DNA of 64,000 nucleotides from positions 806,001 through 870,000 of the forward strand of contig QEYB01000926.1 in the NCBI GenBank assembly GCA_017562135.1, in the 5' to 3' direction. The notes under the pieces were generated by a model. The model worked only from the letters and a program-made list of their open reading frames with translations, ran no database searches and was not told the origin of the DNA. Shown here piece by piece: positions 13,101-25,727 of this stretch; within the stretch, counting starts at the first letter, position 1, and every line of letters starts with the position of its first letter. The position numbers and the translations under genes are program-made. This DNA is from Dipylidium caninum (Eukaryota; Platyhelminthes; Cestoda; Cyclophyllidea; Dipylidiidae).

Positions 13101-16100
13101 GACAGAGGAAAGCACTCACTGATTGGTGGTAGGACGGCGCTGGCGAGGGTTCCATTCGGACTTTGCTCTAGTACAGGGAATTAAATCCACCGCCGAGTCG
13201 TTGGAAGATATCGAGGGGGAGGGAGAACGTCCTCGCAGTCCCAGGAGAGACGTTGTCTCCGCAGTAACCGGTGCCATGGGCCGAACGTTGGCGGATCGAT
13301 GTGCGGTGGCGCCAAGCGACGCGGTTGAGCTGGCACTCCAGAGTCCTAAAAGTTGAGAGGAATAATAACAAATGGGGCTGTCTCCAGCCAATTCACTGTG
13401 AGCAGAGGCGGACGAGGCTGGCATTCTCCCCCTTTAAATCCTATGAGTCAGCGATGGGTGTGTGCCGGGGAAGCAGACAGGACGATGATCGATTGGGTGC
13501 AGGCGCGTATACTTGCGTCGGCGCACAGACAGGGGATGGGAGGTTGAGGAAATGGCCACAGTCACCCACTTGCACTTACCATTACATCCACGTGTGGCAT
13601 TCGGATGTCGGTAAAGTGATGGCAGGGTCATGGTTGGCCCAGCTGCCGCGTTAGAATATCAGCCACGGGACTTGCTAAGTTTCCATGATGGCCTTTCATA
13701 CATTAAAGCCTGTTTATTTTAATGGCAATTCCAGTTCAAGGAAAATAATTCACCAACAGACGCCTCTTCCGTGCAATAGTGTAGTCTATTTCAATAAGTT
13801 AGGCGCCAGATCCCATACTCGTGAAATTCCTAGATACGAACTAAAATAAGATCTTGACTGACCTCTGGAAGAGGCCAAGCACCTACGACGGTGATTAACA
13901 ATTTCGACGTGAGTTTAGTCATTAAAATAAGAAACTCAGATACCTTACGTAGGGGTTAAGACAGACATAGCGCCCGGTTCCAGGATATTCTTTTAATCTT
14001 TGTTAGTGCAGTGCTGGTTCTCAAACATGATCATCTCTACAAAGAGGTCTACTTCCAGATCAAAAGCATTTGGTCGGACGAAAATGGCGTCAATTATGGA
14101 ATATCGCCCTAAGTGGACTAGACAGCACACATCTCGCGGCAACACCGTTCTTTATACCACCGAGCCCAGCTCCACTAGATTAACTTTCTATTTCGGTGGA
14201 CGAATTGCTCACTTTTTTAGGCGGCAGGATCAGAAGAGCCATAACTGTATCATCACCTAGACCTACTAGGGAAAGTTCTTATTTTGGTTTTCCCATAGTA
14301 TAAAAAACATGATGTAAGAGGAAAGTTGGAGGACTTTCAAGTCTCTTGTCAAGACTATTTTGCAGACCGGTGAAGGAATAAACCACTAAGCGCCTTCAGG
14401 AGTTGAATTGTTTTGAGGTGAAACAACACAGCCGCAGCAATCAGCGATGTCCGTCTGCGGACATGGACAAATGCAAGGTTTTGATTTGGTATGACAAGTA
14501 TTAGAATGAGGTAGCCTGGGAATTCGACGAAACATGCGTTTCACGGTGTCCTAGACCTGTATACTATACATACGGATAAAAAAGTCACGGAGAGGGTGAG
14601 AGAGTCATTGGCCTATCAAAGCGACAGATCAACCCTCATTTGATCGCCAAACGCCTATTGGGCGAAGAGTTTTGGGGACATTAACGTCGGTCTCTGGGCA
14701 AGTGCGGTATGTCGACCACATCAAAGAAAGTATTGACGGTCAGAAACGACACCAAGCGATAGTAGGGAAACACCTGTCTCGGATAAGACTCGGCAGCTCC
14801 AAGAACGGCAGTAAACTTAAAAGATGTGGCAAATTCATCAATGAAGAATTACAAAACCATGTCTGCAAATTCCTGATTCGTAATGTCCACATTAAGCGTT
14901 CGAATAGTATGACTTGGGGAAATGGATGGAGAAGCCGGAAGCAAGAACCTCTTTTGCTTTGCTTTATATCTGCGCTTGTAAAAGTAGGTGTGCGTGTGTA
15001 TGTGCCACCTGACTACGTGACCAAGAGGTCTAACGGGGAAAACACACACATGAACTAACATAAAGGGTAACGGCAGTGCGGATCTCCCGGGGATTGTCGG
15101 AAAATGCATCCAAAGAAAATCACCAGCGCCTTCAACGAACCAACCTAGACCGGGTAAAAGTAAGCGGTAGGAAAAATAAAGGTACCTTGAGAATAAAAAC
15201 CGAAGCAGTGTTATAAGAAACAGAGCGATCGGTAATAAACTCAATAGTTGTCAATATACCTTTGAAAAGGAAGATTCTGGAAAAAGCAAAAGATATCGAG
15301 CCTAGCAATGCGTAAACAGCACCGAAGATCAGCGAAAATAAAACGTTTATGGGCAGATGTAACTAGACCCAGTCGTGACAAGAATGTTTGGAATAGAAGT
15401 TGACCTAGTCAAGTCTAATGGCGCGAGGGGATGTAGGCGGCGATGGAATGGATGAAGCAGTTGGCATACGCAAAGGCGCACAAGTGTGCGAAGTGTGGTT
15501 TTCCACTTGTACGGTCAAATCAGCGAACATGTGACGGTTGGTTGAGGACAGTCGAGGGTGGTGGGACCATGTTGACTGTCGCAATGGAGGCGTCACCATC
15601 CCCACCTGAACCGGTGACCACCAAATGACGCTCACCAGAGTAGACAAGACAGGAACGCCTACGTCCAATGCCAGGTATGACGAAGATGGACGAAGGATGA
15701 AGCAAGACACTCTGATGGCACGTGGTGAAGGGGAGTGGTGAGTGAACGGGTAGGAGAGCGGGCAGTAGGTCAAGTGTCGAAAAACACACAGACAAATGCC
15801 ATTAGAGAGGAGCATGGTAACAAAGTGCGAATCAACGACTTCTGTTAGGTGGGATGTCTCGTGTAGCCGTGGTGCGAATGGAACATGTGCACAATGGCGA
15901 GCGCCTAACTCGTACAAACGAGCCATGCAGTAGCAGGACCAAGTGGGAGTCGATGTTGATAATGACGACGACTAAGTAAAGTAAAGTTGATGAAGACCCC
16001 TCAACCGTGTGGGTGAGATCACTGCGTCGGTACCAATGAATGTGAGGGTAAGAGGAGTGGCGGACGCAGAAATGGGGAGTGGAGTCGGTGGAACCCCCCT

Positions 16101-19100
16101 GCCTTCGACGTCGAAACGTAAGAGTAACGGAGAAAATGGAGGGAAACACCATGGTGCGCGCTCGAATGGAATGGGAAGAGTGAGTGCACAGGGCTTGTAA
16201 TCGCAGTCTGCGACACGTTTTCTCGTTAATTGGAATCATCGGGCACGGGCTCGGTGCAGTGTCGTGATGATGGGTTTGTCGATTGGGATGAGGCCAGTCT
16301 GACTGGAAGACCAACTGCAAATGTGGTCGGGGAAATGCACTCCGAGGTAAATGGAGCCGCCACGGGATTGACGAGAGGACAGACTGGCAAAGTGCACGAA
16401 ACGGCCACTCACATGCCTGCAGTCTGTCTACGCGCAGTTTACCGTGGTAGTCAGTTGGAGAAGTCGGAAGATCGCAGTGTTCCGACGAGTTCTGGAGTGA
16501 ACATGTCAGTACGTGTCAAGTGTGGACATGCGATTGTGTTGAATGCACACAAGTGGATGCAGTGCACTTGGTGCGCGGAGAGAGGGAGGAGGAAGCCTTG
16601 CATGCAAACGCCTCGACACGACAGCCCCAGGTGCAGCAGGACGCTCTCCGCCTGTGTTGCTCAAATAACTCCCGCCGCGTCATCGTTGGGGCAGGCACTT
16701 GACCACTCAGTTGAGTAGGAAGTAGGAGTGATCGATTCGTTGCAAGTGAAGGGAGAACTCTACCGTTACGGAGTTGGGGAATGCCGGAGGTGGGATGAGC
16801 GATGGAGATTATGGTGGTCGTGGTGGTTGCGGAGTTGGTCGTGGTGGTTGCGGAGTTGGTAGCGGTGGGGCCTAGGCAGTGGGCAAATGAAATGTGTGTC
16901 TGTGTGTGCGGCGGATTAGGATGACATTCGAGGCGAAGACCCATAATGTACCGACATGTGGCGGGACAGCTGTAAGGAAAAAGTACCAGCGGAAGAGGTA
17001 AAACACACACACACGTCACACACGAATGGTGGTCGGAGGGCGACGTGGTGTGCGTCAGTGCAGCACCAACGGCAGAGAGGAAAAGTGTAGACGGTGGAGG
17101 GACGTGGAATTGTGGTTTTCTGTCGATGCATCTAGTGCAAATTTCCGTAGTGACGAGAAGATGTGATGAGCCCCACCCACACCACAACGTGGTATGGAGG
17201 CGGGACAAACGATGTCTGCTGTGGTCAAGGTGAACTGTTGGGAAGGTAGTGTCGAGTGGAGGAATTGTTGTTGCAAGTTCAATGGTGTGAATGTCAGAGG
17301 TTCGTCAATGATGCAATAAAAGCGTTTTCAGTGGACAATGAGAGGAGAAACCTCTACCCTGTCCAGTGCTCTTTTTTTAATCACCACAGGGTAAATCTCA
17401 TTTACCACTACCTGAACGTTGTAATACAACAATGTCGACTTTTGATTATCATTCTACCTCTACATTAAATTGCGAAATCTATCCCTCAAAGGATCTCTTC
17501 TCTGTCTATATAATCCAAAGCAGAAAGGTCGAGTACAGCGGACATTTAATATATCGGCCGTCAATTTATCCGACGTCAGGACATACTATTTTTGCGCCTC
17601 AGACAGAGTTAAGAATTTAAAATGAATACACGTATGACCGCCAGAAAAAGTACGATAGACATAACGTTGACTTCGAAATGAAGCTGGTTCACATAGATAT
17701 GCAAATACATTTTTTCGTTACAAAACATCTTTTCATTTCCCATTGGATATGTACAGAGGATAAAGTGTTGAATTAGTAGGGAAAATGGAGACGATATAAC
17801 ATCCGGAAAAGTAGCTTTAGCCAAATAAGAATACATTAGGGTGTCTTTTGACGATAGTATCGTCAAGACGATTCAAATGAGTCGGCAGTGGTTTTTATGG
17901 GCGAAAGCACACTTGGTCGCTCAGTCGATGGCATTTTTCCTTTTCCTCCAAATAAACAAACGGAAATCGCCACCTAATACGTTCATGTCGAGGTAAAACC
18001 AAGCAAATGTGAGAACGTGAATATTGCGGGCCTACATTTAACTTCTCGATTTCCCATATGTTTGCCTACAGCATAGGCAGAATTGGGGCGCCGCGGTCGG
18101 AAACACATCAAGAGGAGACAGAAGTATGCCCAGGTGAAAGGAATTATCAAATCCCTCTTTACGCCAAGGAATGATTATGGAGAAAGTTCTGTAGTAACTA
18201 AAAATCACATCTATATAATTAAGCTCATGATTTTGGAGAAAAAAAAACCGAAGCAAGTTTAATGGATAACCTTTGAACAATCAACTTGAATACAGGCTCT
18301 TGGGCCAAAATAACTTGATAAAAATGAGATAAGATAAAATGTAAAACATCTCTATATCAAATTTGGAGGCATACGGTAACACGTATTCACTTTTTTATGT
18401 GGCAAATATTGCTGCCAAGAAGGAAAGTAAATGTCACACAACAGGAGTTACCCTTGCAAAAGCGCGGACACATTAAATGTGACATTAAGTGGATGACCAA
18501 AATGCCCACACAAGGACAAAAAAGGCAGATACGCACGTACACCAAGCAATGCAGCTTCGAGCTCGTCTAATCCAGCCAAAATTACATTTTGATTGAAAGA
18601 GGCATAATAAAGATGTTCGATTAAAGCGGTGGACTGAATAGAGCACAACAAATGCGCACAGCCGTTCAGAATGTCTTGTGAATTCGTCCGCATTTGCATA
18701 AAGCATAGAAAAGGGTATGAACGAAATCAAGCCATATTCGAGCCTATAGCGCAAACAAACAGTCTAAGATCATATCTTCACTCTACCCGACAAAATAAAT
18801 ACACTCGTACCCTCATTGTCTAGCTTATTAAGTTCGGATAATAGCAAGGCCACAAAACGCTGTTTGTCATAATACTTCTTAACGAAAAGGGAGAAGGAAA
18901 GACTGTCTACAGCGTACATGCGCTACCATGACTCAACGGCCTAGTTTGGACGCGTGGGTGACTCATGAGGAAGACGGAGGAATCAGTGACTCAGACAGCA
19001 CGCCACGTAAGAAACGAGAAATGCATTACAAAAAAACATTCACACCAGCTCACCCGAAGACGATTGACTGGTCAGAGGGGGATGTAGAACTTCTCCCGGC

Positions 19101-19807
19101 AAGTGAGCAGAAAAGTGCTTCTGTTGGACTGCCGATGATGACGGGACGGCGGAATTGCGTTGGCGGCGATGCACTAAGGGCAGGTTTTTCGGCCTTTGGA
19201 GTGGGGTAGGCGATGAAGTGAAGCTCGTTAGAGAAGTATTCGTGGAACTTAAGTTCGACAAGGGTGTGGAATAAATAAGAGGTTCGTTTCCGACGCTGCG
19301 AGCTGGTGAAGCTTGAGCTGAAGTGTTCTTATTCGACCGTTGATAATGCCGAGACATAGAGGATTGTGAACGTCCGCGAAAGTGCGAAGCGATGGGTCCA
19401 TAATTCATGAGAGGAGGTGGCATTTTGGGCACGGTAGGCGACTTTTGAAATTTACTTTGAGAAGCGGCGGGACGTTTGATGAGGAAGAGAGACTGTAATT
19501 TCGTGAGTAGGGAACTGGAACGCTGAAGAGATGAAGAGTTGGATTTCTGATTTTGAGTAGTAGCGGGAGGAAGAGAGGGGATCAGATCATCTGTGGGAGG
19601 GTCCATGATGAGGCAAGAGCGGCAGGCGGAGCGTGAACGACCGGCAGAGAGAGAAGACGCATTTTCCTTTGGCAGAAACATTTCGGAAAGGACAAGACTA
19701 CGTACCGTAGGTAAGCGACGAAAGGTGGTAGCAGTATTGTGACCTCGCCGAAGATAAACTGTAGTAGGAGGTGTGGAGGCAGAACTAGGAGACACAACTG
19801 AGGCCAT
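7126..19807 (-). CDS. Unrecognised Ser/Pro-rich, probably disordered protein; four exons, 667 aa
   Basis: I do not recognise this protein. Four exons join with matching phases: 19807-19054 (phase 1, donor GGTGAGC), 13345-13120 (acceptor CTCAACTTTTAG, donor GTGAGT, phase 2), 8395-8011 (donor GTGCGT, phase 0) and 7764-7126 (acceptor CTGCACTTTTAG, stop TGA). The total is 2004 bases, exactly 668 codons, which strongly supports the model. The start ATG directly follows a pyrimidine-rich TTATCTTTTTGAG, so it may be a trans-splice site or an internal exon start; further 5' exons are possible. The protein is rich in Ser, Thr and Pro. Exon 3 has a proline run, PPAPPPLPPKG, and tyrosines in IYEEVPP and TYAVPQ contexts, resembling SH3- and SH2-binding sites of scaffold proteins. 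No folded domain is evident. Introns of 4.7 and 5.7 kb carry the inverted repeat arms. Function is unknown. Confidence 0.75.
10768..12668 (+). repeat. Long inverted repeat, arm 1 (about 1.9 kb)
   Basis: This segment is repeated in reverse complement at 15339-17300. Similarity begins at CCTCTGACATTCACACC and ends at GCCCATAAACGTTTTA, with near identity across the arm except for small indels. The visible strand is pyrimidine-rich with many TCC/CCA/CAC words. The open frames within it (for example 12069-12476) appear in both arms but have no recognisable domain. It lies wholly inside the 8396-13119 intron of the minus-strand gene. It may be a non-autonomous dispersed element present twice; no transposase was seen. 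Confidence 0.9.
15339..17300 (-). repeat. Long inverted repeat, arm 2 (about 1.96 kb)
   Basis: Reverse complement of 10768-12668. It differs by an extra segment of about 53 bases around 16080-16132, bounded by GGAG on each side and containing the palindrome TTCGACGTCGAA. It also has a second tandem copy of a 21-base unit near 16814-16860 and lacks about 12 bases near 15515. It lies in the 13346-19053 intron of the same gene, so the two arms bracket exon 2 (13120-13345) with a 2.7-kb loop. Confidence 0.9.
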
Positions 19808-20896
19808 CTCAAAAAGATAACTAAGGAATACAATCCTTTATTGACAAAATCCCAACATCCGTCGCGGAGCAGAAGTGAGTGCTAAATATGTAATGTATAA
19901 AAAATCCATAATAGCACCAAAAAATAATTGAAAATTAATAAGCCCATAAAGATGCAAAAAGATTCCCCAACTGTAAAACGTGATGTGGTATTTGGATTGA
20001 TAAAAGAATGAAAATTAAGCAAGCAATATACGCAGCAAATAACTTTCAATGGTTATCGGGAGATGAATACGATGGTAATATTGCCCTGGATAGAGTTAAA
20101 TGTTGAAACACATAATTTTAAAACCGAATCATATATCAGCCCAAATTTTAAATAAAGTGGGAAGAGTTATGAAAGAATGGTTTCACTACCTCTCGTGAAA
20201 AAAAGGGCATACGCGGTGACGCATCAAAGCTTTGCAGTCGTCAAAAAACAAACTCTTTAAGAACAGACGGCAAACAAAGAGTAAATGACAACCAGGGAAG
20301 ATCAAAAAATTGAATGCGAAAGGATAAAGGACGCGAAAACCGCCGCGGGGAGACGCAGAGCGGATTTAAATGACCGAAAACCGAACTAGCGGTCAAGGGC
20401 AAAAAACAATATTGACGCAATGAAAAAAAAATTAAGAGAAATTCAAAATCACTATTTTGGAACGCAAGTAACTTCACAGACAATCTTTACGTAAAACATC
20501 GTTTCGAGGACGAGTGCGGTATGTACCATTTCACACGTAAGACAACTAGACATGCGGGATTAAATTAACTCAGGTGAAAGACACCTAAGGGATTCGCAAA
20601 TAAAAAACAAATTTTGGAGTTTATGAGCTACAAAATGCTGTCCTGCTCTTTTTTGGCCCTAGCGAGTTTTACCTAAACCAAACTCATTCTATATTATTAA
20701 AATCATTCACTGACAATCATTGCGTAATCGCAAGTTTTTAAAACGAGTCTGACGATAAACTTAATAGTTACATACGCAGTAACCTTCCTCTTGAAGTCAA
20801 TATTAAGTTATTTTTTAAGTTTTACTGTGTTGTAATTATAAGCAGTTATGCGGAAAACAGCTAAAAGCCAATAGAATCACAACTTTGTAATTGCTT
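19808..20896. promoter_or_regulatory. Divergent intergenic region between the Ser/Pro-rich gene and COG3
   Basis: About 1.1 kb between two head-to-head start codons. It is A/T-rich and holds no supported coding exon, so it is the natural place for a shared or back-to-back promoter. I cannot identify a defined TATA or initiator element. The role is inferred from gene orientation only. Confidence 0.35.
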
Positions 20897-23800
20897 ATGT
20901 GTGCCGAAGAAAATATCCTAGAAAATCCGAAGTGTGCACTGTCTGACAAACAGCTGGAGTCAATATTCCATTTGAGTTCCCATGAAGTTAGGCCTCTTCC
21001 GCAAGTACGATCCAACTGCTGAAATTTGTAACTAACGCCTCGCTATAATCTACTTTAACGGGACTACTTTCTCCTGCATTTTTCTTAATATTCACTGTCG
21101 CTCAGACTAAAAATTCTTTTTTGTAATCCCTTTTTATCTTCTTCCTCCCTTCTTGCTAGGTCTGTATTCTCGAGTCGGTTTCAATATTTCTATTTAGAAT
21201 TTTTTGCTCTAATAGAAACCTAGAGGACGTGATGATTCGGAACATGGACCTCACGTGGGAGATGAGAAAATTGAAATCGAATTGGCATCGGATTTTTACT
21301 CATGGTTAGGTTCGCCAACGGCGAATGAATCCAATGAGGGAAGTGAAACGGAAGCCGAAATTTTAGCTCGCTTTAACAGACAGGAATCCTACTGTACATC
21401 TATTATAAATTCAATTGACGAAATTTTGTCCATATTATGTCAATTGAAGGAGAAATATCTTTCGGTTTCTGAGAAAACCAGCGATCTCCATGAAACTTGT
21501 GAAAGTCTGCTTCGGAAGCAAACTGATCTCACTGAAATAAGGCTGACCAAATTGAAAATTTTATTCAGTTCTTCACAGTTCTTCCTTCCATCGAGTCCGT
21601 AAGTATGATTGTACAGAAATTAGTGATTTTTAGAAACTGAGCAATCGAAATTTAATTCTCTCTCCCGACAGAATGGAGTCAGTGTTGAAGACAATTGACC
21701 TTAGCATTGCATTCCTTGAAGAGCATGTAAATCCTGTTTAACTGAATCTCTTTATTTACTCATCCTTAGCGCATCTTCAAAGATTCGGAAGCGTTTCTTT
21801 CGCGTTTTAATGCTTGTCTCAATACTGCACTCCTAATGGTTCAGGAGGGAATTAAGAATTTCATTCGACAAGTTGTCATTGAAATAGTTGAACTGGGAGT
21901 AAATCTTGCCTTACTACCTTTAAACACTGTCTAGGATGCTATATCTCCCGAAAATTCGTTTATCCTCCTCTATGGTCGATTTCGTTCCCAGGCCCCTCGT
22001 ATTCGCTCACTCATGCAATTAATGGAATCACGGATAGATAAATCTCCAAGGTACCATCTCTCGATTGATTGTTGATGAAACTCAACTCTTGTAGATATAG
22101 TAATATCGTATCAGATTGTCAGGCTTACTACTTGGCCAAACGAGAGGCTCTGGTAATCCCCGTCGCCAAGGCCAGCATTGGAGACTTGACAAGCAAGTAC
22201 TCCCGAGACCATTGCGAGCTTTTCCGCACTACTGTCTCTTTCATGCTCCATATGGTGGAGGATGAATCTTTGCTCTTTTGGCGTTTCTTTGAGTCTCAGG
22301 AGTTGTCTTTAAATTCGCAAACAAGAAGAAACCCACGTTCTTTAGAGTATGCAGAACTTTAGCTCTCTCCTTTTCATAGTATTTTTAATAATCTACAATT
22401 CACTATCGTAACCAAGTATTGGCTCCCTTTTATTTGCTTTTTGAAGGCATTCACTATTGCAGATTAATTTTTTCTGTGAATCACTTTATACATTTACGGT
22501 CGTCTTTGTATTTCCGTTATCTCGGTGACGTAACACTTTTTCGTGCAGTATTTCTTATTTTTGTTCCAAAACCGTAGTCGTATTTACTGTAATTCCATAT
22601 TTGTACATGACAGTTCGATGTTGGCGAATTTATGCAATTGTGTTTACGATGCCCTCCGACCTTTCCTAATTCATATCAACCACATTGAGATCCTGACAGA
22701 GTTGTGTGACCTCCTTACTCAAGAGTTCATTGAGGATAAGGCGCTTGCCAATCCCCGTAAGTTTATAATCCACCTTCTTCCAATATTACTGTCTCACTTT
22801 ACAGTATTCACCCTTCTTTCCCAAAAAGGTGTTGATCTCTTCGTATTCGATAGTATGTGCCGTAATTTACTAGCGGATGTGCAACAACGACTGATCTATC
22901 GTGCCCATGTCTATATCCAGTCGCAAATTCGTGATTACCAACCCAGCGCTGGCGATATTGCGTACCCTGAGAAGTTAGAAATGATAGAGGTACTTAATGA
23001 TGTTTGTTTTTGTTTTCATCTACTGCTTCTTTCCTTTTTCTTCACTCTTCTACCTGGTTTTAGAAAATAGCTTCAAATTTACAACAGCAACAACAAACTA
23101 CTGCGGCTGAGTGTGACAATAGTCATTCAAGTGGGAAACGAGCAAAGAAAGATCTCTTCCAATCACACGGATTTCCATGGGATGTGGTATCCAACTGTTC
23201 GAAGAACTTTAGGGTGTATATCCGGCCTCAGTAGATGTCTGGATGTACGTCTTTATTACTCGTCTAATCCAGAGGAGCATTTCTCTTTCAGACATGAATG
23301 CATAGAGAGTGCAAAGAGTTATACTTTGACATAGGTGGTGTATATGGTAGGAAGGTTTGTCTCCGCTCCTCGTTTTGATTATTACGTTATACTCAATTGA
23401 CCGAAGTTGATTAAGGTGTAAGGCATGGATTATCCTCGTAAATGAAGCAGATCATGGCCACATTCGTGAAATAACTTGCGACTCGTTTTGATAGCAAACA
23501 ATCTGCATAGTTAAGCATTTCGTTAGGCACTATCGTCATTTCACTAGGAACGCTGCTTGTACCCTTGTAGATTCAGTCATTTCAGGGACTCGCTCAGAAT
23601 GCTCTCTCTGCATGTATAGAATCCCTCATGATGGCACAGAAACGTATTGAGACTCGAAAATCATCTTTTGATGGGCAACTCTTCTTTATTAAGCATCTTC
23701 TCATTCTTCGAGAACAAATAACCCCATTCTCCGTAGATTTTCGAGTGAGGGAGACCAGTTTGGACTTCTCGAACATTAAAAGCAAGTTATCTGCTTTTAT

Positions 23801-25329
23801 CAAATTTATTCCTATCCCTCTTGCTGTTTAACTCAAACCCAGTGAAGGACATTTCAAATTTGTAAATTTCGACTTACGTTGGCGTCTTTTTTTCGATTAC
23901 ATTGGTATTAAATGACGCCTCCTTTTACTCACCTTGTAGCCGTTTCTTTCGCCCGATGACTGACTGAACTGCTAATACATTAAATAAGTTATTGACTTCA
24001 TTCTTGTCCATTTAACGTATTCAACAACTATGGGACATGTTTCAGTTGAGTATACCAGTTGTTTACACCTATTTTCGTCTCGTAGGTCCACCACTAGGAG
24101 TTAAATCGATAAAGCGGATACGTAAAAGAACTTATTTTGGTCATGTAAATTGTCATTGCTACAGGTGCAGCTTACGAGGCATTGCCGAAGTTAGGTTCGA
24201 AGTTTTTCGACTTCAATCGCGCCAATCATCTCTTGCGCCTGGTGCTGCTCGAGGGCCCAACAGTAGTTGACACGGATGTCGACTCCAGGCGTCAGTTGGA
24301 CCGCTACTTGAAAGCCACCTGTGAGGCATTCATCTCCGCCGCTGTCAACGCGCTCACGAAACCCATTGCTCCCTTGCTCAATAAGGCACGTTTTTGTTTA
24401 CATGTGTTCAAATCCGCATCAACAATTTTAAACGTCTGCTATTAAACCTTATTTGCATCCGCTTCCTCATTTAATCATTAAGCGCGGCGTTACTCGCACC
24501 TACTCATATTTCTTGAGCCTTGTGCGTTTTGTAATATATTCATTCCTTCCATCCATCCATCCACCTCTTAATAACAACTTTGAATATTCCATAGATTCTA
24601 GCAATATTACACTTCCTTTATTCCTTCAGTAGCATAACCTGCTGGTCCTTTGGGAGTTTAGTATAACCGCAACGACCTCATTTTTGCCAAGTATCGTGGC
24701 AACAAAATTCGTATGTCCCTTGATTGGGCAAATATTTCTGGCAGATATATTGTGGTGGTAATAAATTAATTTACATGATTATTAACTCTATTATACGATG
24801 TCTTTGAGGTATGTGGTTTTTGACAAGTGATCGATAAATCCTGCTTTGATGTTCTTCAGAAAAACACAGCAACATCCCAGAATCAAAAGCACATTCTTGG
24901 ACCGCCAAATGAGTTAAAGGATATAGTGTCCACCGCGAATCGTCTACTCTCAGTAAATCAATCTGATTCGTCCACTGCTCCTAATACATTGATAGCGATC
25001 CGCGAAAAACTGGCACTTTACCTGGGTAATGCCAACACGGTGGCCATAATCATGCGGCCTATTGAAAACGGATTGCTTAAATCATGGCGTAAATTGACGA
25101 TCTTGATTGAGGAGAATTACTCAAGTGATGAGAGGATGGTGATCGCCTGTCCGACAGAAAGCCAGGTTTGTTAATTTGGGTTTTATGCAAAGCAATAATG
25201 GCTGTTATTACTGGTCTCCGAAGGATTTATGTAGTAGTTGTCACTCTGCATTTTGTTACCTAAAATTGCGTGATATTCTTCTGATTCCTTTTTTAGATAC
25301 GCCTCTTGTTCCACATGCAGAATCGGTGA
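20897..25329 (+). CDS. COG3: Conserved oligomeric Golgi complex subunit 3
   Basis: Lobe A subunit of the COG tethering complex, which handles retrograde vesicle traffic in the Golgi. Exons: 20897-21004, 21216-21598, 21672-21726, 21770-21898, 21935-22050, 22095-22346, 22614-22756, 22805-22989, 23064-23110, 23148-23244, 23571 to about 23784, 24165-24385, 24860-25165 and 25297-25329. This gives about 762 aa against about 828 in human. Family landmarks are [95 protein letters not shown] and, at the end, VIACPTESQ. The ATG at 20897 gives an N-terminus with [12 protein letters not shown] resembling the human one and enters exon 2 in phase. Many introns are only 36-48 bases. The 24386-24859 intron appears to use a GC donor. 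The donor after SNIKS near 23784 is not a clean GT site. Identity is very secure. Confidence 0.93.
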
Positions 25330-25727
25330 TCCTAAGACTGATGTATTTTCTTCCGACGGTGTATGAGTTTTTTTTTCAACGCTTCAATATTTATTTTGTA
25401 AAACATTGTCTTGCCTTTTGACTGAGCTGGGTGCGGGGTGTGGTTAGCCTTCTCGTATGTATGGTGTGTAGGTGGCCTGGTTTGGGTTTGGGTCCGCCCT
25501 GAAGTGTGGCCGTGGTGGGCTAGTGTTCTGCACGCCCATAAAAACGTATTTACAGAATTAGCAATTTCAAGGGTCCAAAGCCATGGCACTTAACATTTCA
25601 GTAATTTATCATATCTAAGTCCTTTTGTGTATGCTTATATTTTAACATTGTTTATATGGATACGCTCATCACGAAGAATATCCGAAATAGTGTTCTGTTG
25701 CTTAGCAAATCGCTCTGTTTGAATCAC

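Noticed and set aside
23113..23334. COG3 segment read as one continuous exon of 73 codons
   Set aside because: Its 5' part conflicts with the better upstream frame ([11 protein letters not shown]...), which a 37-base intron at 23111-23147 reconciles. Its 3' part runs into intron sequence after the donor at 23244.
24540..24570. CCAT/CATC tandem tetranucleotide
   Set aside because: A brief microsatellite within a COG3 intron; no further significance seen.
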